Assembly (NCBI GenBank): GCA_902768605.1
Contig: CACXLY010000059.1
Span: forward strand, 1 to 29,806
Length of the DNA: 29,806 nt
Origin: an uncultured Bacteroidales bacterium
GTDB lineage: Bacteria > Bacteroidota > Bacteroidia > Bacteroidales > Bacteroidaceae
Direction: 5' to 3'
The translations under genes and the position numbers were made by a program. The notes under the pieces are model-generated. The model was not told the DNA's origin. It saw nothing but the letters and a program-made list of their open reading frames with translations, and searched no databases. The number at the start of each line of letters is the position of its first letter. The stretch's first letter is position 1. This document shows positions 16,752 to 25,971 of this stretch, in pieces.

Positions 16752-19700
16752 ATGAAAAAGATAACCTTATTATTGTTCGCTTTGATGGCAATTGCATCGG
16801 GCGCACGGGCATGGGAAGACAATGGAGTCGAGTTTGTCGACCTCGGTTTGCCCTCCGGTACGTTATGGGCTACCTGCAACCTGGGAGCAAGCAGTCCCGA
16901 GGAGAGTGGCTATTACTATGCTTGGGGCGAGCATACCCCGAGAGCTGATTTCCAGCGGACTAATTACAGCTATTACGACACCGATACACACAGCTACACG
17001 GAATACTGCGCTGCCGATGGCAAGACGGTGCTTTTGCCTAAGGACTATGCTTTCCATCTGAAGGGCAAGTGGGCGCTTCCGGATGATGAACAGATAGCAG
17101 AACTTCTCGATGAGAACTACACTACGTCAGTCTGGACGACGCAGAACGGCGTCAGCGGACGGCTGGTCACCAGCAGCATCAACGGCAAGAGCATTTTCCT
17201 GCCTGCTGCCGGGGTGATGAGTGGAAAGTCCTATGACAGCTCGGCAAATCCCGGCCAGCGCGGAGACTACTGGACAACCATTGTCCACGCGGACAATTCC
17301 TGGGACTTGGCCATGGTGATGTCTGTACGGGAAGACGGACTCCTCGTGTCCTCAACAAATCGCTGGCTGGGCTGCAGCATCCGTCCCGTGTGCAGATACG
17401 CCAAGTTGGCGCAGCCGTACGCGGTGCTTACGGGTGGCAGCTCTCTGTATTTCTACTACGACGACCAGTGGCGTTCGCGCGAGGGTGAGGTGTTCGAGCT
17501 GAATGCGGGCAGCGATTCCCCCAAATGGCTGATGCATGCATCGCAAATCGATATGGTCATCTTCGACGAGTCGTTTGCCAATGCCCGCCCCACCTCCACT
17601 CATTGCTGGTTTATGAACATGGGAAACCTGGATTGGATATTGGGCCTTTCGAATCTGAATACCAGCGAGGTGACGGACATGGCTGGTATGTTTGCAAACT
17701 GCAAGTCGCTGACCGACATGCTCTCCGACCTGTCCGGGTTCAATACGGAAAAGGTGGTCAGCATGCACTCCATGTTCTCCGGTTGCACAGCGTTGACGGA
17801 CATCGATTTGAGCGGATTCAATACGTCCAGCGTGACAGATATGGAATCCATGTTTTATAGCTGCAGCAGCCTGACGAACCTTGATGTAAGCGGACTCAAC
17901 ACGTCGAACGTGACGAATATGAGCGAGTTGTTCTATAACTGCGAGAACCTGACGAGCCTCGATTTGAGCAACTTCGATACGTCGAACGTTACCGATATGA
18001 CCGAGATGTTCTATAACTGTCAGAACCTGTCGAGCCTCGACCTGAGCGGTTTCAACACTTCCAGCGTGACCGAAATGACTTCGATGTTCTCCTTATGCAC
18101 CAACCTGAAGAAACTGAATATGAGGGGTTTCGATACGCAGAACGTGACGGTATTCAGCGAAATGTTCTGGGGATGCAGCAGCCTCACCGATTTGGACCTC
18201 AGCTATTTCAACACGGAGGCCGCTACCGGCATGTATGCCATGTTTATGGAATGCTCCTCGCTCACCAAGCTCGACCTGAGCACGTTCAACACCAGTAACC
18301 TGAGGTATACGGGAGCTATGTTCGGCTCGTGCAGCATGTTGCGTACGATATATGTCGGCGACGGATGGGTCACCACCACTATTGAGCCGGCACCTGACAT
18401 GTTCGTCGGTTGCACGAGCCTCGTCGGCGGTGCGGGAACATCCTTCGATGCCAGTCAAACCAGCGAGGCATACGCCCATATCGACGACGGCGCGGGCCAT
18501 CCGGGCTATTTCACCGCCAAGCCGCTCTGCGACTTCGCAGCAAACGGCATCTACTTTAAGGATGCAGGCTTCGGCACTGCGTACGTGACCTACAAAGACG
18601 CGTCCTACGGCACATATAGCGGCACGGTGGTCATTCCCGAGTCGGTTTACAACAACAGCGACGAGTATTGGTACACGGTGGCCGGCATCGGCGAGCGCGC
18701 CTTCTACCGTTGTCCGTATCTGACGAGCCTCACAATCCCCGCCTCCGTGGACCGCATCGAGAACGAAGCCTTCGTCGATGCCTTCCTCGATGCGAGCCAT
18801 TCGTCCATCACTTGCTTGGCCACGACGCCTCCCAGCATTTCGCCCTCAGCGTTCGACTCGAACACCCTCCAGGGCGTGACGCTCTATGTCCTGGCTGGCT
18901 GCAAGGAGGCCTATCAGTCGGCAAGCGTCTGGAAGAACTTCGCCAACATTCAGGAATTGCCCTATAGCTTCGTGAGCCGCGGCATCTACTATAAGATAAC
19001 GGGCGAGGGAACGGTCAGCGTATCCTACAGGGACGACAACTACGACACCTATAGCGGCGACGTGACAATCCCCTCGACGGTGACCTACGGCGACGCGACT
19101 TATACAGTCAACGAAATTGGCGTCCTGGCCTTCTTCGGCTGTCCCAACCTGACGAGCGTCACCATCCCCGAGACCGTAACCGCCATCGGCAATACGTCCT
19201 TCAAGGGCTGCACTTCGCTGACCGACATCACCATCCCCAACTCCGTGACCACCATTGGCGTTAACGTCTTCGAGAACTGCACGGCGCTGAAGAACGTGGT
19301 GCTGGGCAGCGGCCTTGAGTCAATCGGTTCGAAGGCCTTCCAGGGCTGCTCGGCGCTCAACCTGGGCAACATCACCTGCCTGGCAATCGACGCACCCGCC
19401 ATTTCGTACGATACGTTCACCGAAAGCCAGTACCAAGGCGCAAGCCTCTACGTGCCGCATGGCAGCTACGAGGTGTACCGGTGGGCACTCTGCTGGGAGC
19501 AGTTCTCCGACATCTTCGAGCTGGCCGAGGTCGTCGCCTACGACATTTGGATAGCAGGCACGCAGGTGACTTCGGACAACTCCGACGACGTGCTGGGCGA
19601 CGGCACCGTGCATTTTGACCTGTTGGCCCGCACGCTTACGCTCGAAGGCGCAAACATCCACGCTCCATCGGGCTACGGCATACAGACGAAATTCCTCGAC

Positions 19701-21713
19701 CTGAAGATAGAGCTGAAGGGCGAGAACTTCATTACGGCCGACAGCGGCATAGGTGTGCGTCTGCAGCAAGGCTCGGGCGAAGGCGGTGTGACCATCCTTG
19801 GCGGCGGCTCGCTCGACATCAAGGCAAGTGGTGTGGGCTTGCGCTCGCATCTCGATTTATTGCTGACGGAAGGTGTGAGGATAACTGCGGAAAGCAGCGA
19901 GGCTATCGGCTTCCAGGGATGGAAGGCAAGTGCTGATGCACCGCTGGCTTCGCTCACGATGTCCGGCGCAGAGACCATGCTGCTGGCGAAGGGTAGGGCA
20001 GAGGGCTCTCTGGCGAACTTCCGCGAATTGAGCCTAAGCGACGGCATCGAACTCCTGCAGCCGGCTGGCGCCACGTTTGTTCAGGATGTCGGCATCGTGA
20101 ACGGCAACGCCATTGTCGCTGACAAATGGGTGATGATAGCCAATCCGAACTACAATCAGGAGCCCTATGTCGTTTATACCGATAATGATATCAGCTTTGG
20201 CAGTACTCTTACTTTCCGCTACGACAACCTTCGCAAGGTGCTGGGTGATGCTGCCTATCCGTTGAACGATGGCGCCACCGAACCTCTTTGGAACACGGAT
20301 ATGGTGAAAAAGGAAGTGACCGCCGTTGTCTTCTCCGATGCCTTCTCCCAGGTCCGCCCCACAACCACCTACGCTTGGTTCGAGGGCATGGAGAACCTCA
20401 CCGACATCGAGGGAATAGAGAATCTGAACACCAGCGAGGTGACCGACATGACCAGCATGTTCTCGGGCTGTAGCGCCCTGACGAGCCTCGACCTGAGCGG
20501 CTTCAATACGGCTAATGTCGTCAGCATGCAAAAGATGTTCTCCAGCTGTAGCGCCCTGACGAGCCTCGACCTGAGCAGCTTCAACACGTCCAACGTGACG
20601 GATATGCGGAACATGTTCGCCGGCATGAATGGACTGACGAGCCTCGACCTAAGCAGTTTCAACACCTCGGGCGTGACCAATATGTCCAGCATGTTCTCTT
20701 TCTGTAGCGGTCTGACGAGCCTCGACCTGAGTAGTTTCAACACGGCCAGCGTCGTCAGCATGTCCTACATGTTCTCGAGCTGCAACGGCTTGACGAGCCT
20801 CGACCTGAGCAGCTTCGACACGGAAAATGTCGTCCGCATGATGTTCATGTTCAATGGCTGCACGGCGTTGTCAAGTCTCGACCTGAGCAACTTCAACACC
20901 ACCAATGTGACGAATATGAATTATATGTTCAGCAGATGCACAGGCATTCAGACGATATATGTGGGCGACGGCTGGAGCACGGCAAACGTGGTTACCTCGA
21001 AATTCATGTTCTCCGGCTGCAGTGCACTCGTGGGCGGCGAGGGAACGACCTACGACGCGAACTATCTCGATGCCGAATATGCCCGCATCGACGGCGGCCC
21101 AAGCAATCCCGGATACCTCACCGCTTCTCCTGTCCACACCTTCGCCGGCTTCATTTATCAGCAGGCCGTTAACCTTATGACAGAGCAGACCACCAACGTG
21201 GATGCAACCCCTGAGACGCTGACGCTCGCTCCTTCTGCGCTCGCAGACGGACAATTCGATGTCACCTATGGCAGCATCGTGATGCCCGTGCTCGGCGTCG
21301 AAGTTCAGCCCTTCACCATCGCTGGCATCGATTTACTGTACGTCACGGATGAAGGCGCTTCCCTGTACCTCCTTCCCGAGCCAACTTCCATTACCATCAG
21401 TGCAGGAGAAGTAGGCATGACACTGACCTGCGAGGCGACATTCGAGGCCGTCAGGATGTCGGATTATCTTGTCGCCAAGCTCGTCCTGACCATACCAGGC
21501 CGCGTGGAGGACACCATCTTGTTCGGTCCCGAAGGCATGAGCCTCGAGCAGATTAAGGCCGCCATCGCGGGTGCAGAGGAAATCATTACCGGCATCGCAG
21601 CGCCCAGCGCGCCAAGCGGCGAATCCCTCTATGACCTCTCCGGCCGCAAGCTGCAGAAGATTTCTCGTCCCGGCCTCTACATCAATAACGGCAAGAAGAT
21701 CGTTGTCAAGTAG
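16752..21713 (+). CDS. Large BspA-like leucine-rich-repeat surface protein (DUF285 repeats)
   Basis: The 1653-residue product has a signal peptide (1-20). A Fib_succ_major-type domain follows (about 25-217; VDLGLPSGTLWATCN to CSIRPVCR). A first block of nine roughly 26-residue DUF285 repeats (about 300-540; NTSxVTDMxxMF) comes next, then two LRR_5/BspA stretches (about 640-690 and 780-870; ITIPNSVTTIG). A beta-rich region follows (about 930-1100), then a second block of seven DUF285 repeats (about 1222-1400), a beta-rich segment (about 1465-1585), and a tail LYDLSGRKLQKISRPGLYI..GKKIVVK. That tail resembles the C-terminal sorting signals used by type IX secretion, so the protein is probably exported to the surface. 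BspA relatives bind host proteins and mediate coaggregation; a role here is inference. It has its own strong promoter and is flanked by unrelated genes. Confidence 0.88.
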   Translation: MKKITLLLFALMAIASGARAWEDNGVEFVDLGLPSGTLWATCNLGASSPEESGYYYAWGEHTPRADFQRTNYSYYDTDTHSYTEYCAADGKTVLLPKDYAFHLKGKWALPDDEQIAELLDENYTTSVWTTQNGVSGRLVTSSINGKSIFLPAAGVMSGKSYDSSANPGQRGDYWTTIVHADNSWDLAMVMSVREDGLLVSSTNRWLGCSIRPVCRYAKLAQPYAVLTGGSSLYFYYDDQWRSREGEVFELNAGSDSPKWLMHASQIDMVIFDESFANARPTSTHCWFMNMGNLDWILGLSNLNTSEVTDMAGMFANCKSLTDMLSDLSGFNTEKVVSMHSMFSGCTALTDIDLSGFNTSSVTDMESMFYSCSSLTNLDVSGLNTSNVTNMSELFYNCENLTSLDLSNFDTSNVTDMTEMFYNCQNLSSLDLSGFNTSSVTEMTSMFSLCTNLKKLNMRGFDTQNVTVFSEMFWGCSSLTDLDLSYFNTEAATGMYAMFMECSSLTKLDLSTFNTSNLRYTGAMFGSCSMLRTIYVGDGWVTTTIEPAPDMFVGCTSLVGGAGTSFDASQTSEAYAHIDDGAGHPGYFTAKPLCDFAANGIYFKDAGFGTAYVTYKDASYGTYSGTVVIPESVYNNSDEYWYTVAGIGERAFYRCPYLTSLTIPASVDRIENEAFVDAFLDASHSSITCLATTPPSISPSAFDSNTLQGVTLYVLAGCKEAYQSASVWKNFANIQELPYSFVSRGIYYKITGEGTVSVSYRDDNYDTYSGDVTIPSTVTYGDATYTVNEIGVLAFFGCPNLTSVTIPETVTAIGNTSFKGCTSLTDITIPNSVTTIGVNVFENCTALKNVVLGSGLESIGSKAFQGCSALNLGNITCLAIDAPAISYDTFTESQYQGASLYVPHGSYEVYRWALCWEQFSDIFELAEVVAYDIWIAGTQVTSDNSDDVLGDGTVHFDLLARTLTLEGANIHAPSGYGIQTKFLDLKIELKGENFITADSGIGVRLQQGSGEGGVTILGGGSLDIKASGVGLRSHLDLLLTEGVRITAESSEAIGFQGWKASADAPLASLTMSGAETMLLAKGRAEGSLANFRELSLSDGIELLQPAGATFVQDVGIVNGNAIVADKWVMIANPNYNQEPYVVYTDNDISFGSTLTFRYDNLRKVLGDAAYPLNDGATEPLWNTDMVKKEVTAVVFSDAFSQVRPTTTYAWFEGMENLTDIEGIENLNTSEVTDMTSMFSGCSALTSLDLSGFNTANVVSMQKMFSSCSALTSLDLSSFNTSNVTDMRNMFAGMNGLTSLDLSSFNTSGVTNMSSMFSFCSGLTSLDLSSFNTASVVSMSYMFSSCNGLTSLDLSSFDTENVVRMMFMFNGCTALSSLDLSNFNTTNVTNMNYMFSRCTGIQTIYVGDGWSTANVVTSKFMFSGCSALVGGEGTTYDANYLDAEYARIDGGPSNPGYLTASPVHTFAGFIYQQAVNLMTEQTTNVDATPETLTLAPSALADGQFDVTYGSIVMPVLGVEVQPFTIAGIDLLYVTDEGASLYLLPEPTSITISAGEVGMTLTCEATFEAVRMSDYLVAKLVLTIPGRVEDTILFGPEGMSLEQIKAAIAGAEEIITGIAAPSAPSGESLYDLSGRKLQKISRPGLYINNGKKIVVK
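20405..20905 (+). repeat. Near-identical 78-bp coding repeats of the second DUF285 block
   Basis: CTGACGAGCCTCGACCTGAG recurs almost unchanged at 78-nt spacing (for example from 20556, 20634, 20712 and 20790), encoding LTSLDLSSFNT units. The units are more alike at DNA level than those of the first block (17640-18330), suggesting recent duplication or gene conversion. Confidence 0.7.
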
Positions 21714-21773
21714 GGGCAGAAGAGAGCAGTAAGTGCACCTTGAGAAACAGATCTTTCAATTGTTTTGGTGCTT

Positions 21774-21817
21774 GTGAAAGCGGCTTGTCATGACCTTTCG
21801 GTCGGGGCTGCTTTCGC
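21774..21817 (+). terminator. Stem-loop downstream of the BspA-like gene
   Basis: GTGAAAGCGGCT (21774-21785) pairs with GGCTGCTTTCGC (21806-21817) over 12 bp. Three are wobble pairs valid only in plus-strand RNA. An inner GACC-TTTC-GGTC hairpin sits in the loop. It lies about 60 nt after the stop and is followed by TTT only, so it is a possible terminator or 3' structure. The rest of the gap (21818-21965) shows nothing I recognise. Confidence 0.4.
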
Positions 21818-21965
21818 TTTGCCTGGATTTATGTCATACGGAAACCACTGAAATCAGAAAGGAAACTTTAGTAAGCCCTCAATTAGTTACTTTCTCCCGA
21901 AATGCCGATGAATAAGCATATAGGAAGTAGGGGAAGTTACTTTTAGCGGGCGGCAATAATTATTA

Positions 21966-22826
21966 TTACTTATCCCAAGAGCGGAGGTCGGTCATGGCTT
22001 CGAGGCGGTCTTCCTGCTCGTCGGGCAATGAGGAGAAGAAGTCGATGCCTGTGAGCTGCTCTATGTCGTCGACGCTCCGCACGGCATCCTCCATGGGCTG
22101 AGGGGCATCGTCGTTGGTGTAGTAGAAGCCAATCGCTTTCTCCTTACCCTCTTTCAGCGAGAGAACGACCTTGTAGAAGCCTTTTGGTACAGCCATTCTG
22201 TGCTTCTTGCCGAAGCGCTTCGGATTGTCGGAGAAGACTGGACCGCAGACAATCTGCACGCTCCCATCCTGCCTTGCCCAGCTGCGGCAGGCACGTTCCA
22301 GGTGCTCCCACCAAGTCTTGTTCAGCTCGGCCGTTTGCGGGCAGATGTTGGTCATGTAGTGGCAGTCCTGCATGGCCTGTTGGCTCCACTTCATATCGCC
22401 TGCCGGGCACATGTGGCCTCGCCCGTAATGGCCGCCATTATAGTCCCATGAAGCGACCTGATACTGCTCCGGCACCTGGTCGTCTGGCTTGAAATCAACG
22501 CCTGAACGCGACACCTTGCCCCTGGTCTCCTCGGCCGTCAGTTCCCATGCCACCCAGCGCGGACACATGGTCTTGGTGTCGAAAAGAAGGGTGAAACCTT
22601 TATGCTCGATGAGGACTCCATCTTGCTCTCCCATAATGGGGAGAATTATGCCGTTGGGGCTGTCATTGGCTTTTGAACTCTGATTCTCGGGTACTCTTTC
22701 CTCTTCAACGGAGGATGCTACTTTTTCTTCCTCATTCGAGGATGACAGAAGGGGGCTGTACTTCTGCGCCACAAAGAGCAACACAAGTACCAGAATAGAA
22801 AGAATGGCTTTGAGATACTTATTCAT
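21966..22826 (-). CDS. Membrane-anchored DNA/RNA non-specific endonuclease (NucA/NUC1 family)
   Basis: A 286-residue protein with one N-terminal hydrophobic segment (about 7-22) that works as anchor or uncleaved signal, then a Ser/Glu-rich spacer (30-58), then a beta-beta-alpha-metal nuclease domain. The catalytic motif reads YGRGHMCPAGDMKWS (134-148): the usual DRGH is GRGH, with the general-base histidine (His138) kept and the first Asp replaced by Gly135. The metal-binding asparagine region TNICPQTAELNKTWWEHLE (159-177) is present. The enzyme would cut nucleic acids outside the cytoplasm, for nutrition or defence. Its start overlaps the end of the EFR1 gene by 8 nt, so the two are translationally coupled. 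The pairing with an iron-sulfur protein is not explained. Confidence 0.86.
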   Translation of the reverse strand: MNKYLKAILSILVLVLLFVAQKYSPLLSSSNEEEKVASSVEEERVPENQSSKANDSPNGIILPIMGEQDGVLIEHKGFTLLFDTKTMCPRWVAWELTAEETRGKVSRSGVDFKPDDQVPEQYQVASWDYNGGHYGRGHMCPAGDMKWSQQAMQDCHYMTNICPQTAELNKTWWEHLERACRSWARQDGSVQIVCGPVFSDNPKRFGKKHRMAVPKGFYKVVLSLKEGKEKAIGFYYTNDDAPQPMEDAVRSVDDIEQLTGIDFFSSLPDEQEDRLEAMTDLRSWDK

Positions 22827-23577
22827 AGAGTTGTTTCATCAGATTGTACTGACCTTTCTTTTGTGTCATTTTGCCGAAGTTGATGGCATGATGGGGGCAG
22901 GCATGATAGCAGGCCAGGCAACCCGTACAATGCGACTGCCATTGAGGAATCTCATCAACTATGATGTTGCCCACGGGACACATCTTGCTGCATCTGCCGC
23001 ATGAAATACATCTTGAAGCATCCACGCGAAAGTATTTGTCTGTCACGAGGTAACGATTGAACAAAGGACGGATGATGTACGTCTTTGTCCAGGGGAAGGG
23101 ACCGCGTTTCAGGCGGCGTACTTGCTTGCGCTCCCTGACGCAGGCCGCTATCTCCGGCACCGTCTCTTTCTCCTTAGCGAACTTCTCCTTGCACTCCTCC
23201 TTGCTGTCCACATCGAAGCCCGGCAGGCAGACATAAACATCGGGCATCAGTACGGAGAACGCCGCATCAAGCTTCCTGCCAAGCACCTTTTCCAAGACCT
23301 CGTCGGCATAACCCATGTCATCGCCACAAGTCATGACGGCATAGAGGAACGCCCCCTCTAAATCTTCTATTAAAGTGGAGATTTTTTGAACAAAGCGCGC
23401 CACCACATTCGGTATGCCCCAGGCATAAACGGGAAAGACAAGCCCCACAGCTGCCCCCTTCAAATTCTCTGGCGAAGGGAGACCTAACGTCATGGGACAT
23501 AACCTCTCGCCAAGCTCATCCGCAAGATGTCGAGCCACGTAAAGGCTGTTGCCGGTTCCTGAGAAATAAAATATCAT
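22819..23577 (-). CDS. EFR1-family flavodoxin/ferredoxin fusion protein
   Basis: A 252-residue protein. The N-terminal flavodoxin-like part begins MIFYFSGTGNSLYVARHLA, whose SGTGNS loop binds FMN phosphate. The C-terminal part carries two [4Fe-4S] ferredoxin motifs: CISCGRCSKMCP (Cys190, 193, 196, 200) and CTGCLACYHACP (Cys217, 220, 223, 227). It is a cytoplasmic electron-transfer protein; partners are not known for most members. The nuclease gene follows with an 8-nt overlap. The 140-bp upstream gap contains a small hairpin CATTTACCTTTCTGTAAATG and AT-rich AAATCGTAAAT repeats, and no clear promoter. Confidence 0.88.
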   Translation of the reverse strand: MIFYFSGTGNSLYVARHLADELGERLCPMTLGLPSPENLKGAAVGLVFPVYAWGIPNVVARFVQKISTLIEDLEGAFLYAVMTCGDDMGYADEVLEKVLGRKLDAAFSVLMPDVYVCLPGFDVDSKEECKEKFAKEKETVPEIAACVRERKQVRRLKRGPFPWTKTYIIRPLFNRYLVTDKYFRVDASRCISCGRCSKMCPVGNIIVDEIPQWQSHCTGCLACYHACPHHAINFGKMTQKKGQYNLMKQLYE

Positions 23578-23717
23578 TTATTATTGAACATTGAATCATT
23601 TACCTTTCTGTAAATGGCTATATTGTCAAATTGAAACAGATTGTTGATTTGCCGTACCGTAAATGGTTAAATTACTAAATCGTAAATAAATCGTAAATTG
23701 TCAAATCGTAAATTACA
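23578..23717. repeat. AT-rich spacer of AAATCGTAAAT-type repeats
   Basis: The end next to ispD-like gene (23660-23715) consists of repeated CGTAAAT words. A TTGAACATTGAA motif lies next to the EFR1 start, and a 7-bp hairpin (CATTTAC/GTAAATG) lies at 23597-23616. No terminator with a U-run is seen. Confidence 0.5.
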
Positions 23718-24431
23718 TTATTCTTCCATCGTCTTCAGCGCGCGATAGATGAGGATGTCCGACTGCTCGGTTATTTTGAAGTTACGCAAGTCGCCTTGGG
23801 CGATGTGGAGCGGTGTGATGCCAAGTTCGCCAGCCAGCGTGAAGATGCTTTGCGACTCGTTTATGCTGTGCTCCCTGGCAAGCTGTATCATCTGGTGAAG
23901 CGTGGCGAGGGGGAAGGTATGTGGCGTTTGCGCTCGCATCAAGCCCTCGCGAGGCAGGAAACGGTCGGAGGTGCTGCCATTCTTTGTCACGAGGTATGCC
24001 TCGTAGCTCGGCAAGGCGGTGATGGCGTTGCCACGCGTCAGGCAAACCGCGATGTTGCGGCTGATGATGTCCTGCGTGATGAGGGGACGCACGGCATCGT
24101 GGACAAGGACAATGGCATCATCATCCGTTATGGTCTCGGCCAAGTGCTCTATGCCATTGCGGGCCGAAGCAAAGCTGCTTTCGCCGGCACGAACGATGCC
24201 GCACAATTTGTCAATGCCGCCACGCTCAGCCTCCTTGCGTGCAAAGCCTTCCCATTCGGGTGTCGTGACGAGGTAAATCTCGTGGATAAGCGGGTGCTGC
24301 TGGAAAGCCTTCATCGTATGTAAGATGACAGATTCGCCGTCAATCTCCATAAACTGCTTGGGCACGACGGCATGCATTCGCTCGCCGGTACCGCCTGCCA
24401 GGATAAGGGCTATGTTGTGGCTCTGCTTCAT
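23718..24431 (-). CDS. IspD/TarI-family cytidylyltransferase
   Basis: I choose the ATG at 24431 (237 residues), because it overlaps the stop of the preceding gene as ATGA; an upstream TTG at 24440 is less likely. The N-terminus has the CTP-binding loop ALILAGGTGERM with PKQF. Further motifs are VLVHDAVRPLI, a MRAQTPHTF segment and a C-terminal FKITEQSDILIYRAL. It transfers CMP from CTP to an alcohol phosphate. The sequence fits both IspD (methylerythritol phosphate, isoprenoid pathway) and TarI-like enzymes (ribitol phosphate). The LILAGGTG start and SDRFLPREGLMRAQTP look somewhat more TarI-like. The operon with a CDP-alcohol phosphatidyltransferase favours a headgroup or polymer role over isoprenoids, but this is inference. 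Confidence 0.82.
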   Translation of the reverse strand: MKQSHNIALILAGGTGERMHAVVPKQFMEIDGESVILHTMKAFQQHPLIHEIYLVTTPEWEGFARKEAERGGIDKLCGIVRAGESSFASARNGIEHLAETITDDDAIVLVHDAVRPLITQDIISRNIAVCLTRGNAITALPSYEAYLVTKNGSTSDRFLPREGLMRAQTPHTFPLATLHQMIQLAREHSINESQSIFTLAGELGITPLHIAQGDLRNFKITEQSDILIYRALKTMEE

Positions 24432-25330
24432 ATCGCACAAAGTTTTTGGTGTAACTTATGGCTGAACGACTCGTGCCGGTGGATGGTGTAGAGGCGCAAG
24501 GCCTCGAGCACCGTCATCTCAAAGACGAAATAGACCCAAGGATGTCCGATGAACATGGAGAGGAAGAGGACAGCAACGCGTGTGTCGAAGGTCAGGATGT
24601 TGCAAAGCGGCATCAGCGGCAGGCTTTCCCCACGAAACTGCTGACGCATGGGATCGTCGATGGGCAACTTCTCTATCAAAGGACGCAGCAACTGGAACTC
24701 AGGCGTCTGCCGTTCCTGCGTGCGCATGTAGCGTATATAAAAGAAAAGGTAGAACTTCTCGAACCACTCCCGCCTGTTCCATCCGAGGCGCTCCATCCGT
24801 CGCTGCAATTCGATGCTTGTGTCGAGTTCACTTCCTTCTTTGCCGAGCGTTGCCCAAAGGTGGACGTTGCGATAGTAGTCGGCAATGCCGCATTGGCGCG
24901 AGTGGCAAAAGAAGCCTGCCCAAAGGATGACGAGAACAATCCAAAAGCCCCAGACGGGATAGAGCCTTACGGCTATGCCGATGTAGATGCAGATGAACCA
25001 CAGCTCGCCTCCAAAGCCATCGAGCACACGGCCGACAAGCGTCTTCTGCCCCGTCATGCGAGCCAGCTGCCCGTCGGCGCAGTCGTACCAATTTGCCCAG
25101 ATGAGCATGAACATGCCGATGAGGTTGTAGCGAAGGTCATCGTAGGCAAAGAAGATGGCCGAAGCACAGCCGATGGCGATGCTCAGCAACGTCACCGCGA
25201 TGGGATGAACATGCAGGCAACGGAAGAACAGCGCCCACAAATAGCCAGGCGTGCGAGTGACATAGAGTTCGAAGTTGCCCTCTGTGTCACGAGACTTCAT
25301 GGTGGCAAGGACGCGTTCCCTTAAACTCAT
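24428..25330 (-). CDS. CDP-alcohol phosphatidyltransferase family membrane enzyme
   Basis: A 300-residue protein with several hydrophobic helices (about 30-62, 68-80, 110-142 and a C-terminal one). The family signature reads DCADGQLARMTGQKTLVGRVLDGFGG (83-108). Against the consensus DxxDGxxAR(x8)GxxxDxxxD, the first three aspartates (83, 86, 104) are present, but the fourth is Gly108, followed by Glu109. The fourth aspartate is usually the catalytic base, so this is either a divergent subfamily with Glu109 substituting or an altered enzyme. Such proteins join a CDP-activated alcohol to an acceptor alcohol at the membrane. Both ends overlap neighbours by ATGA, showing tight coupling with the CBM9-like and cytidylyltransferase genes. 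Confidence 0.85.
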   Translation of the reverse strand: MSLRERVLATMKSRDTEGNFELYVTRTPGYLWALFFRCLHVHPIAVTLLSIAIGCASAIFFAYDDLRYNLIGMFMLIWANWYDCADGQLARMTGQKTLVGRVLDGFGGELWFICIYIGIAVRLYPVWGFWIVLVILWAGFFCHSRQCGIADYYRNVHLWATLGKEGSELDTSIELQRRMERLGWNRREWFEKFYLFFYIRYMRTQERQTPEFQLLRPLIEKLPIDDPMRQQFRGESLPLMPLCNILTFDTRVAVLFLSMFIGHPWVYFVFEMTVLEALRLYTIHRHESFSHKLHQKLCAI

Positions 25331-25971
25331 TCAAATGTCATTTCACCGAAGAACTCAGAGCGATGGAAGTCGGGGCTCTCAGTCTTGATGGGGTTCCAAC
25401 TGATGAAGTGAGGCACGGGCAGATTGTCGCCACACTTATAGACGTTGCCCTTTGCCTTAAGGCCGTCGAAACTCTCGAGCTTGTGCTTGAAGAAAGTAGT
25501 GATGGGAATGCGGAGAGCGACTTCCCATTTCGTGGGCTCCTCGCGGACATCGAATGGCTCGGTGCCCAGCGAAGCCCAGCGGTCAACCCCTTGCATCACT
25601 TGCAATGGAGCAGGCACGCGTCCGTTGCGGTTCTTGCCGACGGCTACGATGAGCTTGCCCGTGCAGTTGCATTCTATATTATAATAGAGGCCGTCTGCTG
25701 CCGGCATGATGAAGAATTCCACGCAAGCGTCCTCCCATATGTGCTGATGGTCCTGACGAGCCACAGCCCTGACGCTTTGCTCCTCTACGCGATAATGCAG
25801 CAGCAGGGCATCGCCGTCGTGAGCTGCTGCGAACTCAACCTTGGGCTTATAGGGATAGCTTTCAGGCCAATTAACATGAGTGATGGGCGTATAGTTAATG
25901 CCTGCTGCAAACAGTGCCGCAGGTATGTCGGCTGCCGAAGCAACCGTCTGTGCAAGCTTGGGAATTAACAT
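25327..25971 (-). CDS. CBM9-like domain protein, first gene of a three-gene operon
   Basis: A 214-residue protein beginning MLIPKLAQTVASAADIPAALF, with no signal peptide. The body matches the carbohydrate-binding family 9-like fold: HVNWPESYPYKPKVEFAAAHDGDALLLHYRVEE, HIWEDACVEFFIMP, YYNIECNCTGKLIVAVGKNR and a C-terminal HFISWNPIKTESPDFHRSEFFGEMTFE. Members bind sugars or, in many Bacteroidetes, have unknown cytoplasmic roles. The stop overlaps the next start as ATGA. I infer co-expression with the two downstream envelope-type enzymes; it could bind their sugar or polyol product. Confidence 0.78.
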   Translation of the reverse strand: MLIPKLAQTVASAADIPAALFAAGINYTPITHVNWPESYPYKPKVEFAAAHDGDALLLHYRVEEQSVRAVARQDHQHIWEDACVEFFIMPAADGLYYNIECNCTGKLIVAVGKNRNGRVPAPLQVMQGVDRWASLGTEPFDVREEPTKWEVALRIPITTFFKHKLESFDGLKAKGNVYKCGDNLPVPHFISWNPIKTESPDFHRSEFFGEMTFE

